A stretch of 64,000 bases of DNA, taken from positions 186,001-250,000 of the forward strand of contig CAWCRU010000006.1 in assembly GCA_963798075.1 (NCBI GenBank), given 5' to 3'. This document shows, piece by piece, positions 55,987 to 64,000 of this stretch. Source of the stretch: DATAOG01 sp963798075 (GTDB taxonomy: Bacteria > Pseudomonadota > Alphaproteobacteria > Geminicoccales > Geminicoccaceae). The stretch's first letter is position 1, and every line of letters starts with the position of its first letter. The notes beneath the pieces were generated by a model. That model saw only the letters and a list, made by a program, of their open reading frames with translations, searched no databases and was not told the DNA's origin. A program made the position numbers and the translations under genes.

Positions 55987-57297
55987 CTAGCTCTCGTGCA
56001 GCCCGCGCCGCAGCGTGTCGGTGATCGGGCGCAGCAGGTACTGCAGGAGCGTGCGCTCGCCGGTCACGATCATGACGTCGGCCGGCATGCCGGCGGTCAG
56101 CGTGATGCCGGCGGGCAGGCTCGCGCGGTCGACCGCGACCTCGGCCAGATAATAGGCTTGATGGCTGGTGGGGTCCTCGAGCCGGTCGGCGGAGACCTCG
56201 CGCACGCTGCCCATGATGCGCGGCAGGTTTCGGCTCTGATAGGCCAAGAGGTGCACCTGGGCCGCGAGGCCGGGGTGGACCTCGTCGATGTCGACCGGTG
56301 CGACGCGCGCTTCGAGCAGCAGCTCGGCCGCGGCCGGCACGAGGTCCATCAGCGCCTCGCCGGCGCCGATCACGCCGCCCGGGGTCTTGATCCTGACGTT
56401 GACGACGGTGCCGTCGACCGGCGCCACGACGACCGTGCGGGCGAGCTCGTCGGCGGCGGCGCGCAGCTTTTCCTCGAGGCCGGCGAGGCTCCTGCGCGCC
56501 TCGGCGAGGTCGCCCGCGACCTCCTCGGCCTGCGTGCTGGCGACGCTCTGGCTGCGCTGGCGCAACTCGGCGATCTCCTGGCCGGCGCGCGCGATCGCGG
56601 CGCTTTCGCTGCCGATCGTGCCATCGATCTCGGCCTGCGAGCGCTCGAGGGCGAGCAGCCGCGACTTGAGCGCCAGCCCCTTGCCCAGCATCTGGCGCAC
56701 GATCGCGATCTCCTCCTCGATCAGGCCAAGCTCGCGGCCGCCGCTCGCGATCTGGACCTTAAGGCCGGCGATCTCGGCCTGCGCCTCCGTGATCCGCTCC
56801 GCCAGCACCGCCTGCTGGTCGCGAAGGGCCGCACGACGCGTGTGCAGACGATCGCTCTCGCCCGTCAGCAGTCGCGCCAGCGCCGGGTCGCCGCCGGCGG
56901 CTGCGCGCAGCTCCGCCGGAAACTGCGGCGCATCGCTCCCCTCCTGCTCGGCCAGGAGCCGCGCCTCGCTGGCCTTGAGGGCGCGCCACTCGGCGAGCAG
57001 GGCGTCGTGCTCGGCGCGCGCCCGGGTGTCGTCAAGCTGGACCAGGGGCTCGCCCGCGGCCACCCGGCTGCCGTCCTCGACCAGAATGCGGCGGACGATG
57101 CCGGCCTCGAGGTGCTGCACGGTCTTGCGGCTGCCCGCGGGCGTGACCTGCGCCGCTGCCACGGCCGCGCCCTCGAGCGGTGCGGTCGCGGCCCAGCCGC
57201 CGAAGCCCGCGAAGAAGGCGAGCGCCACCGCGGTGCCGGCGAGCAGCGGCGGACGCAGCGAGGTCCGCGGACCGGTGTCAGCAAAAGCCTCGTGCAT
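55987..57297 (-). CDS. HlyD-family type I secretion adaptor
   Basis: A 436-residue membrane fusion protein of the PrsE/PrtE class. One N-terminal membrane helix ('PPLLAGTAVALAFFAGFGGW'), a biotinyl-lipoyl half ('GSRKTVQHLEAGIVRRILVE', 'GEPLVQLDDTRARAEHDALL'), long coiled coil (about 110-290), second lipoyl half ('VVAPVDGTVVNVRIKTPGGV') and C-terminal beta barrel ('GERTLLQYLLRPITDTLRRG'). It bridges the inner-membrane exporter to a TolC-type channel, which is not encoded in the window. 27 bases after the ABC exporter gene. Confidence 0.92.
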   Translation of the reverse strand: MHEAFADTGPRTSLRPPLLAGTAVALAFFAGFGGWAATAPLEGAAVAAAQVTPAGSRKTVQHLEAGIVRRILVEDGSRVAAGEPLVQLDDTRARAEHDALLAEWRALKASEARLLAEQEGSDAPQFPAELRAAAGGDPALARLLTGESDRLHTRRAALRDQQAVLAERITEAQAEIAGLKVQIASGGRELGLIEEEIAIVRQMLGKGLALKSRLLALERSQAEIDGTIGSESAAIARAGQEIAELRQRSQSVASTQAEEVAGDLAEARRSLAGLEEKLRAAADELARTVVVAPVDGTVVNVRIKTPGGVIGAGEALMDLVPAAAELLLEARVAPVDIDEVHPGLAAQVHLLAYQSRNLPRIMGSVREVSADRLEDPTSHQAYYLAEVAVDRASLPAGITLTAGMPADVMIVTGERTLLQYLLRPITDTLRRGLHES

Positions 57298-57324
57298 CGG
57301 GTTTCCAAAAAGGAGCTTTGGCGC

Positions 57325-59016
57325 TCAAGCCGCGTGCGCGGGCCGCAGGAGCGCCTGCAGGATGGCGTCGCGGGGGCCGAAGCGGGCGAGGCGGCCGTGG
57401 TCGAGCACGAGCATCCGGTCGGCGCAGCGCAACACCTGCGGCCGATGCGTCACCATGATCGTGGTGGTGCCGGCTGCCCTCAGGCGCTCGAGGGTCGCGG
57501 TGAGCGCCGCCTCGCCCTCGGCGTCGAGATGGGCGTTGGGCTCGTCGAGCACGACCAGGCGGGGCTCGCCATGGACGGCCCGCGCGAGGCCGATCCGCTG
57601 GCGCTGGCCGCCCGAGAGCGGCGCCCCGCCGTCGGCGAGCCGGGTCTCGTAGCCCTGCGGCAGCCGCAGGATCATCTCGTGGGCGCCGGCGAGCTGGGCA
57701 GCGCGCACGACCGCGCCGCCGTCGACCGCGGCCGCCATGCGGGCGATGTTCTCGGCGACCGTGCCGGCGAACAGCATCGCCTCCTGCGGCAGGTAGCCGA
57801 GGTGGCGCCCGAGGATCGCGTCTTGATACTCAGCGAGCCGGGCGGCATCGAGGCGGACCGCTCCCTGGTCGGGCGCGATCACGCCCGCGAGCAGGCGGCA
57901 GAGCGTGCTCTTGCCGGCGCCCGAGGGGCCGACGACGGCCAGGCACTCGCCGGGCTCGAGCGCGAAGCTCAGGCCCTGCAGCAGCACCTGGCCCCCGGCC
58001 CCGCAGACAGCCGCATTCTCGACCGCGAGGCGGCCTTGGGGTGCCGGCAGGTCGAGCCGGTCCGCCGAGCCACCGGCGGCCGCCAGCAGCTCGTGCAGCC
58101 GCGCCCAGCTCTCGCGGGCGTTGACCACCGTCCGCCAGGCGCCGACCAGCTGCTCGACCGGCGCCAGCGCCCTGCTGACCAGGATCGAAGCGGCGAGCAT
58201 GGCGCCGGGGGTGAGCTCTTTCTCGAGCACGAGCCAGGCACCGAGGCCCATGACGCCCGCCTGGACCGCGAGCCGGACGGCGCGGGTCAGGCCGATGACG
58301 ACGCCGCCGCGCTCGACCGCGCCCTGCTGGGCGGCGAGCGAGGCGCCATGGAGCCGGCAGATCCGCGAGGCCATGGCGTCGACCATGGCCATGGCCCGCA
58401 CCGCCTCGCTCTTGCGCGCGAGCGCATCGGCGAGCGCCACCGCGTCCAGCTGCGCCCGACCGGCCAGCCCGTAGGCGCGCCGGGTCAAGAGGTCGTTCAG
58501 GAGCGCGAACAGGCCGAGCGCCACGGCGCTCGCGACGGTGAACCAGCCGAGCGTCGGGTGCAGCATCCAGACGACCACCAGGGCGATCGGCAGCCAGGGC
58601 GCATCGAACAGGGCCGTCGCGGCGGGGCCTGTGAGCGTGGCGCGCAGCTGCCCCAGCTCGCGCAGACCCGCGCTGGCCATGCCGTCGTGGCGGGCGGCCG
58701 CCTCCACCAGGGGACGCGCCAGCGCCTGCTCGAAGCCCGCGGCGGCCCGGGCGAGCAGGCTCGTGCGCACCATCTCGAACAGGCCGAGCGCGATCAGCGC
58801 GACGCCCGTGATCAGGCTGAGCAGGATCAGCGTCTCGACGCTGCCGCTGCCGAGCACGCGGCCGAACAGCTGCTGGCTGTAGAGCGGCACGGCCAGCATC
58901 AAAAGGTTCAGCGCGAAGCTGAACAAAAGCGCCGCCGTGAGCCCGCGCCGCAGCCCGCCGGTCGCCGTCTGCCAGGGGCCGGCGCCGGTGCGCGAGGCGC
59001 CGCCGGTCGTTGCCAT
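57325..59016 (-). CDS. Type I secretion ABC exporter (PrtD/PrsD type)
   Basis: A 563-residue permease-ATPase. N-terminal membrane domain ('LTAALLFSFALNLLMLAVPL', 'RVLGSGSVETLILLSLITGV', 'ALFDAPWLPIALVVVWMLHP'), ATPase with Walker A 'VVGPSGAGKSTLCRLLAG', 'GYLPQEAMLFAGTVAENIAR', signature 'LSGGQRQRIGLARAVHGEPR' and Walker B 'LVVLDEPNAHLD'. No C39 peptidase domain, so the substrate carries a C-terminal uncleaved signal, as the RTX protein 67 bases upstream does. GGAG precedes ATG 59016. Confidence 0.93.
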   Translation of the reverse strand: MATTGGASRTGAGPWQTATGGLRRGLTAALLFSFALNLLMLAVPLYSQQLFGRVLGSGSVETLILLSLITGVALIALGLFEMVRTSLLARAAAGFEQALARPLVEAAARHDGMASAGLRELGQLRATLTGPAATALFDAPWLPIALVVVWMLHPTLGWFTVASAVALGLFALLNDLLTRRAYGLAGRAQLDAVALADALARKSEAVRAMAMVDAMASRICRLHGASLAAQQGAVERGGVVIGLTRAVRLAVQAGVMGLGAWLVLEKELTPGAMLAASILVSRALAPVEQLVGAWRTVVNARESWARLHELLAAAGGSADRLDLPAPQGRLAVENAAVCGAGGQVLLQGLSFALEPGECLAVVGPSGAGKSTLCRLLAGVIAPDQGAVRLDAARLAEYQDAILGRHLGYLPQEAMLFAGTVAENIARMAAAVDGGAVVRAAQLAGAHEMILRLPQGYETRLADGGAPLSGGQRQRIGLARAVHGEPRLVVLDEPNAHLDAEGEAALTATLERLRAAGTTTIMVTHRPQVLRCADRMLVLDHGRLARFGPRDAILQALLRPAHAA

Positions 59017-59083
59017 GCCACGAACTCCTTCCTCGGACGGCGTCGCCGGCAGCGGTCGCGCCCCGCGCGCTGCCTTCCGGCCA

Positions 59084-61726
59084 TCAGGCGTCGAACATGA
59101 AGTCGGCGCGGGTGAGGTTGACGTGGTGGTCGAGCTGGATCTGCATCTCGGCGCCATGGCTGCCGTGCGTGTTGACCTCGATCACGGTATGGTTGCCCTC
59201 GAAGAAGGCGCGCACCTGCCCGGGGGCGGTGAAGCCCCTGCTGCCGATGAAGCTCAGGCTCTGGAAGCCGGGCCTGCCGGCATCACCGTCGATCCCCAGC
59301 ACGAGGCGGTCGCCCTGGGCGTGGTGGAAGTCGTGGATCACGTCCCGGGTCGCGGCCGTCTTGCCGCTCTCGGTCGTGCTGAAGAACGCGAAATGGTCGG
59401 CGCCGAGGCCGCCGGTCAGCTCGTCGCGACCGAGACCGCCGAACAAAAAGTCGTTGCCGCCGTTGCCGAACAGGCTGTTGGCGCCGGCATCGCCGCGCAG
59501 ATGGTCGCCCTCGATCGAACCGTTGACGTTCTCGAAGCCGCTGATCCTGTCGCCCTCGGCGTGGCCACCCGAAACCGCACCGGTCGCGAGGTCGACGGAG
59601 ACCGCCGTACCGCCGTCGTAGTCGAGCGTGTCGATGCCGTCGCCGCCCTGGAGGTCGTCGGCCCCGATGCCCCCCGCGATCGAGTCGTTGCCGCCCTGGC
59701 CCTTGATGACGTCGTTGCCGTCGTTGCCGACCAGACGGTTGGCGCCGGCGTCGCCCGTCAGCGTATCGGCGTTGATCGAGCCCAGGACGTTCTCGAAGCC
59801 CGCGATCGTATCGCCGGTCGCGGCGCCGCCCGAGACCTGGCCGGTGGCGAGGTTCACCAAGACGCCCTGCGGCGATCCCTGGTAGTTGAGCAGGTCGATG
59901 CCGTCGCCGCCGTCCAGATGGTCGGCCCCGGCGCCGCCCTCGAGCGAGTCGTTGCCCGCGTCGCCGAAGATCGTGTCGTCGCCGCCCGAGCCGGCGAGCG
60001 TGTCGTTGCCGCCATTGCCATGCAGGACATTGGCGCCGTCGCTGCCGAAAATCGTATCCTGGAGGGCCGAGCCGTCGATGTTCTCGATGTTGACGTAGCG
60101 GTCGCCGAACGCCTCGCCGCCGACGCCCTCGTTGATGAAGAGCGCGACCACGACGCTGCTGGCCGACGCTGAATAGTCGGCCGTGTCGATGCCGGCGCCG
60201 CCGTCGAGCTGGTCGTTGCCGGGGCCGCCTGCGAGCAGGTCGTCGCCGTTGCCGCCGATCAGCACATCGTCGCCGCCATGGCCGATGAGCGTATCGGCGC
60301 CATCGTTGCCGCGCAGAACGTTGGCGCCATCGTCGCCGACGATGAGGTCGTTGAACGCCGAGCCGCTGACGTTCTCGATGCTGACGTAGCTGTCGCCCGA
60401 GGCGTCGCCGCCGAGACCGCGGTGGTTGAGCAGGTCGACGCTCACGCCCTGGGCCGCGCCGTCGTAGCCGGCGGTATCGGTCCCGGCGCCGCCATGCAGC
60501 GCGTCGGCGCCCTGGCCGCCGGTGAGCTCGTCGTTGCCGAGACCACCGACCAACAAGTCGTCGCCGGCACCGCCCGAGAGGCCGTTGGCGCCGCCGTCGC
60601 CCCGCAGGACGTCGCCCAGCGCCGAGCCGATGACGTTCTCGAAACCAGAGATCCTGTCGCCTTCGGCATCGCCGCCGGAGACCGCGCCGGTGGCGAGGTT
60701 CACCGCGACCGCCGCCTGGGACTCGCTATAGTCGAGCGTGTCGATGCCATCGCCGCCCTGCAGGTTGTCGGCCCCGGGGCCACCCGCGATGACGTCATCG
60801 CCTCCGAAGCCGGAGACGAGATCGTCGCCGTCGCCGCCGAACAGACGGTTGGCGCCGGCGTCGCCGCCGATCGTATCGCCTTGGACCGAGCCGATGACGT
60901 TCTCGAAGCCCGTGATCGTGTCGCCTTCGGCATCGCCGCCGGCGACGTGGTTGCCGTTGAGCAGGACGACTACGGGCAGCGGCGACGAGGCATAGGACAG
61001 CGTGTCGATGTCCCTGCCGCCGTCGAGATGGTCGGTGCCGGGGCCGCCGACGAGCAGGTCGTCGCCGTCGTCGCCAAAGACGCTGTTCTCGCCGCCGCCG
61101 CCGAACAGCACGTCGTCGCCGAGACTGCCGTGGAGGGTATTGGCGCCGTCGTCGCCACGGATCTCGTCGGCGAAGGACGACCCCTCGACGTTCTCGACCC
61201 GGCTGTAGCTGTCGCCAAAGGCGTCGCCCAGGAAGCCGGTGTTGCGGCCGAGATCGACGCCGACGCCCGTGGCCGAGAATTGGAAGGTGATCGTGTCGAT
61301 GCCGTCGCCGCCATCGATCTGGTCGGCGCCAACCCCGCCTTGGAGAAAGTCGTCGCCGGTGCCGCCGACGAGCACATCGTTGCCGCCCCCGCCATTGAGC
61401 GCGTCGTCGCCGCCGTGGCCGCGCAGGACGTTGGCGCCGTCGTCGCCGATGAGCAGGTCGTTGAAGGCCGAGCCGCTGAGGTTCTCGATGTCGATCAGGT
61501 CGTCGCCGAAGGCTTCGCCGCCGCTCCCCTTGTGGTCCATCAGGGACGCTATCACGCCCCCGGCCGCGTTGTCGTAGAGGGCGGTGTCGTTGCCGGCGCC
61601 GCCGCTCAGCACGTCGGCGCCCCTGCCGCCGGTGAGCTGGTCGTCGCCGCCCAGGCCTTGCAAGAGGTCGTCGCCGTCGCTGCCGACCAGGATGTCGGCG
61701 CCGTCGGTGCCGGTCTTCTGGACCAT
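59084..61726 (-). CDS. RTX calcium-binding repeat protein, type I secreted
   Basis: An 880-residue protein made almost wholly of RTX nonapeptide repeats (GGxGxDxLx). About eight larger modules recur, each with a 'FENVxGSxxxD' strand followed by a 'GDxGANxLxG' and two to four RTX rows, for example 'IENVSGSAFNDLIVGDDGAN' and 'FENVIGSALGDVLRGDGGAN'. It starts with repeats at once ('TGTDGADILVGSDGDDLLQG'), and the last 100 residues ('DHFAFFSTTESGKTAATRDV' to 'LTRADFMFDA') form the terminal secretion domain of this class. No enzymatic or adhesive domain is visible. It should fold into calcium-loaded beta rolls after export by the adjacent HlyD/ABC pair. Confidence 0.93.
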   Translation of the reverse strand: MVQKTGTDGADILVGSDGDDLLQGLGGDDQLTGGRGADVLSGGAGNDTALYDNAAGGVIASLMDHKGSGGEAFGDDLIDIENLSGSAFNDLLIGDDGANVLRGHGGDDALNGGGGNDVLVGGTGDDFLQGGVGADQIDGGDGIDTITFQFSATGVGVDLGRNTGFLGDAFGDSYSRVENVEGSSFADEIRGDDGANTLHGSLGDDVLFGGGGENSVFGDDGDDLLVGGPGTDHLDGGRDIDTLSYASSPLPVVVLLNGNHVAGGDAEGDTITGFENVIGSVQGDTIGGDAGANRLFGGDGDDLVSGFGGDDVIAGGPGADNLQGGDGIDTLDYSESQAAVAVNLATGAVSGGDAEGDRISGFENVIGSALGDVLRGDGGANGLSGGAGDDLLVGGLGNDELTGGQGADALHGGAGTDTAGYDGAAQGVSVDLLNHRGLGGDASGDSYVSIENVSGSAFNDLIVGDDGANVLRGNDGADTLIGHGGDDVLIGGNGDDLLAGGPGNDQLDGGAGIDTADYSASASSVVVALFINEGVGGEAFGDRYVNIENIDGSALQDTIFGSDGANVLHGNGGNDTLAGSGGDDTIFGDAGNDSLEGGAGADHLDGGDGIDLLNYQGSPQGVLVNLATGQVSGGAATGDTIAGFENVLGSINADTLTGDAGANRLVGNDGNDVIKGQGGNDSIAGGIGADDLQGGDGIDTLDYDGGTAVSVDLATGAVSGGHAEGDRISGFENVNGSIEGDHLRGDAGANSLFGNGGNDFLFGGLGRDELTGGLGADHFAFFSTTESGKTAATRDVIHDFHHAQGDRLVLGIDGDAGRPGFQSLSFIGSRGFTAPGQVRAFFEGNHTVIEVNTHGSHGAEMQIQLDHHVNLTRADFMFDA

Positions 61727-61820
61727 GAGATCGCTCCGTCAGAGGGCGGCCGGAGCCTTGACCCGCGCCGCCGATGTTCAGTCCGCGACGAGGCCTGCGT
61801 CCTCGCCGCCCCCGGATGCG

Positions 61821-62060
61821 TCAGTCTCTGCCGTTGCGGAGCGCGTCGCCGATCCCGCCGCGCGTGAGGCCGATGTCCTTGAGCATCTGATCGCTCATGG
61901 CCATCAGCGCGCGCCTGTCGCGGCGGGCGCGGGCCTCCTCCGCAATCACGCGGGCGACCCGCGCTGCGCCGCCGGCGGCCCAGGCCCACAGCGACCACGG
62001 CCGGACGGCGGCGGCCGCGGTCTCGAAGTCGGCTTGGCGGCTGAGGGGTGCGCTGGCCAT
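61821..62060 (-). CDS. DUF1127 small protein (copy B)
   Basis: A 79-residue paralogue of copy A; core 'RRDRRALMAMSDQMLKDIGL' then 'TRGGIGDALRNGRD'. Shared framework 'RQADFETAAAAVRPWSLWAW' matches copy A around 'ADFETG' and 'RPRSLWAW', so the two are duplicates. Start at 62060 because GGAG lies six bases before; the ATG at 62072 is part of the leader. It is the first gene upstream of the RTX gene on the same strand (94-base gap). Confidence 0.87.
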   Translation of the reverse strand: MASAPLSRQADFETAAAAVRPWSLWAWAAGGAARVARVIAEEARARRDRRALMAMSDQMLKDIGLTRGGIGDALRNGRD

Positions 62061-62136
62061 AATATTCTCCATCGATGTGGCCGGCTGTCGCCCGCCCCGG
62101 GCCGTGCCGCGCGTCTGACCGTCGGCAGCCTGCCGT

Positions 62137-62194
62137 CGCCTCTTTTCAGCTTCATGTCAGTGCCGCGAAAAATGATTTCATTTGTAATCGAAGC
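62137..62194 (-). promoter_or_regulatory. Conserved upstream element of DUF1127 copy B
   Basis: Minus strand reads GATTACAAATGAAATCATTTT, shown as TTACAAATGAAATCATTTT, then CTGACATGAAGCTGAAAA. It matches the element at 55867-55924 in order, spacing and most bases, at a similar distance from the gene (about 77 bases to the ATG). Proposed shared promoter/operator; regulator unknown. Confidence 0.6.
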
Positions 62195-62328
62195 CCGGAC
62201 CTCAGCTCGCCGGCAAATTTTGATGCAGGCCTTGATGAGGCGCGCGGGCCATGGACGCACGATGGGGGGACGGGGTCGCGGGGCGATTTCAGAAGGAGGG
62301 GTTCGGTTACATCTAAAATCTTGGACGC

Positions 62329-64000
62329 TTACGGCACGCCGTCGCCCGGCGTCCTGCTCTGGCGCGAGAGATGGCGCGCGAGGCAGAACGACATCGGCGC
62401 CGAGCGCAGCGGCTTGTTGAGCACGTCGCGAACGCCCGCGGCCTGCAGGCGCTGCGAGCCGAGGTGGCCGCTATAGCCGGTCAGGATGATCGGCAGGTCC
62501 GGGCGGATCCGGTGCAACGCGATCGCGAGCTCGCAGCCGCTCATCTCAGGCATGATTTCGTCGGTCAACACCAGATCGAAGCGATCGGGATCAGCGCGAA
62601 ATGCCGCCAATGCCGCGCGGCTGTTGTCGAAGCCGACCGGCTCGTAGCCGATCGCGGCCAGCATCTCCTCGCCGAGCAGGACGAGCGGCCGTTCGTCGTC
62701 GACGAACAGGATCGTCTGGCCGCGCCCGAGCGGTGCCGGCGCCTCGCCGCGGTCATCCTCGGCCGGCGGCGCTTCGGCCTGCGGGAAGTAGGCCGCGAAG
62801 CTGCTGCCGGCCCCCGGCCGGCTGCGGACATCGATGGCGCCGCCGTGATCGGTGACGATGCCGTGAACCATCGCGAGCCCGAGGCCGGTGCCGGTGCCGA
62901 CCCGCTTGGTCGTGAAGAAAGGCTCGAAGATCCGCTCGAGGGTCGCCGCGTCCATGCCGTGACCGCTGTCGGACACGGTCAGACGGACATAGCGGCCGGC
63001 GGCGAGAGCGCCGTGGGAGAGCGCCCGCTCCGCATCGAGCGCCACGAGGTCGAGGCCGACGTCGACGACGCCCTGCCCCGCCATGGCCTGGGCGGCATTG
63101 CTGCAGAGGTTCATCGCCACCTGCTGCAGCCGGCTGGGCTCGCCCAGGACGATCGCGTCCTGGTCCGGCAGGCGGAGCTGCAGGGTGACCGACGGCGGCA
63201 AGGATGCTGCCAACAGGCTGGCGGTCTCCTCGAGCAGGGGGCGCATCCGGACCGGACGCGGCCGCTGCTCGGTACGGCGGCTGAAGGCCAGGATCCGATC
63301 GACGATGTCGCGCGCCCGCTCGCCCGCCTTGCTCACCTCCTGCACGTGCCGCCATTCCGGGCTGTCGCGACGCAGCCGGCCGAGCGCCATCTCGGCATAG
63401 CCGAGCATGGCGCCCAGGATGTTGTTGAAATCATGCGCGATCCCGCCCGCCAGCGTGCCGAGCGCCTCGATGCGCCGGGAATGCCGCAGCCGCGCTTCGA
63501 GGATCTGCTTCTCGCGCTCGGCCTGCTCGCGCCCGAGCGCGCTGGCAAAGATCTCGCCGACCGTGCGCAAGAGCGCGATGTCGGCATCCGCCCAATGCTT
63601 CTCGGCCGTGACCGCATCCAGGCCCAAAAGGCCCACGCGATCGCCCGCGTGCCACAACGGAACACAGAGCCAGGAGCGGATGCCGCGCTCCTCGAGCTTC
63701 GATTTCTCATCGCTCTCCGGCAGCGCCTGAACGGCCGCAACGTCGATGCAGCCATGCCGCTCGTAGCCTGTGGGACGCCAGCTCGAACTCGATCGCGAGG
63801 GCGCCCTGCGGCCAGTCGCCGGGGACCTCGATGCCGTCGCGAAACCAGGTCTGCGGCCCGGCCGCGACGGCGTCATCGGTGCCCTGGAGGATGACGTAGA
63901 CGCGATCCACGCCCACATGGCGGCCGAGCTGCGCGATCCCTTGCCGGATGCCCTGGCCCGTCCGCTCGAGCGGGGTCGCGATCAGCTGCGCCGAGATGCC
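62329..64000 (-). pseudogene. Hybrid sensor histidine kinase (GAF-HisKA-HATPase-REC), frameshifted and cut by the edge
   Basis: Domains in order: GAF (from the right edge: 'LIATPLERTGQGIRQGIAQL', 'GVDRVYVILQGTDDAVAAGP', later 'SWLCVPLWHAGDRVGLLGLD'), dimerisation with phospho-His in 'LAGGIAHDFNNILGAMLGYA', ATPase with 'NLCSNAAQAMAGQG', 'VSDSGHGMD' and 'GTGTGLGLAMVHGIV', and a C-terminal receiver ('ILFVDDERPLVLLGEEML', 'LVLTDEIMPEMSGCEL', 'VLNKPLRS'). Near 63765 one extra base shifts the frame inside GAF, between 'IEFELASHR' and 'TGYERHGCIDVAAVQ'. The start lies beyond the window. Except for the indel it looks like an intact soluble or upstream-anchored hybrid kinase; its partner is unknown. 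Confidence 0.85.

Noticed and set aside
55927..59100. A 1057-codon plus-strand open frame antisense to the HlyD and ABC exporter genes
   Set aside because: It mirrors real genes with complete motifs on the minus strand; long antisense frames are expected in DNA with GC-biased third positions and its translation has no domain.
59084..61726. Regularly spaced repeats that might suggest a CRISPR array
   Set aside because: The repeats are coding RTX units in one open frame, without unique spacers of constant length, and no cas gene is present.
60278..61867. A 529-codon plus-strand frame antisense to the RTX gene
   Set aside because: Its regular Val/Ala/Glu repeats are just the complement of the RTX glycine/aspartate repeats.

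Overview
The window is a very GC-rich chromosomal segment with the gene content of an alphaproteobacterium, most likely Rhodospirillales-like. Pointers are the SUF operon led by an Rrf2 regulator, ethylmalonyl-CoA pathway genes, DUF1127 proteins, a gppA-rlmE pair, a class 3 (ReAV-type) asparaginase and TRAP/ABC uptake parts. No rRNA, tRNA, CRISPR array, prophage or insertion sequence was recognised. All calls come from reading the sequence and translations by eye; no database search was run.

Layout. 1-4654 (minus): an iron-sulfur assembly operon, Rrf2 regulator-sufB-sufC-sufD-sufS, with a clear promoter; sufS leaves the window. 4743-11449: radical SAM protein, a triply frameshifted S9 peptidase, two alpha/beta hydrolases, gluQ and a Gfo/Idh oxidoreductase. 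11533-16951: an ethylmalonyl-CoA locus, with ecm divergent from ccr-mcd; the ccr reading frame is fused in frame to an N-terminal helix-turn-helix domain and the shared intergenic region carries a perfect palindrome. 17073-18546: an OmpA-like protein (frameshifted) and pseudoazurin. 18761-23189: a dTDP/nucleotide-sugar locus (COG4091-like oxidoreductase, rfbC, epimerase, rfbA) with a probable nuclease-fold gene inserted. 23742-28749: small lipoprotein and membrane proteins, asparaginase, a Kef-type antiporter and RNase HII. 29084-33308: O-methyltransferase, an Xre-RES toxin-antitoxin pair with its own operator, rsmD and a DEAD-box helicase. 34100-39104: binding protein, YqjD/YqjE-like membrane proteins, SMP-30 protein, HMG-CoA lyase and a CoA-transferase. 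39197-42745: tandem fasciclin genes upstream of an ECF sigma/anti-sigma pair, then an orphan polar amino-acid ATPase. 42975-46643: a broken response regulator-GGDEF gene, a short repeat tract, rlmE, gppA and a lipoprotein. 46676-51437: glycine cleavage operon gcvT-gcvH-gcvP under a tandem glycine riboswitch. 51511-53150: TRAP transporter SBP and small permease. 53384-55524: a frameshifted GH3 glycosidase. 55535-62194: a type I secretion locus (HlyD, ABC exporter, giant RTX protein) flanked by two DUF1127 genes that share a conserved upstream element. 62329-64000: a hybrid sensor kinase, frameshifted and cut by the right edge.

The most interesting item is the helix-turn-helix-CCR fusion together with the operator-like palindrome that sits on the -35 boxes of both divergent promoters. 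It suggests an enzyme that could sense or control its own assimilation pathway. A warning applies to the whole window: at least five genes carry single-base frameshifts at positions where the protein family stays recognisable on both sides, so residual assembly errors are likely and any fusion or break should be checked on reads.
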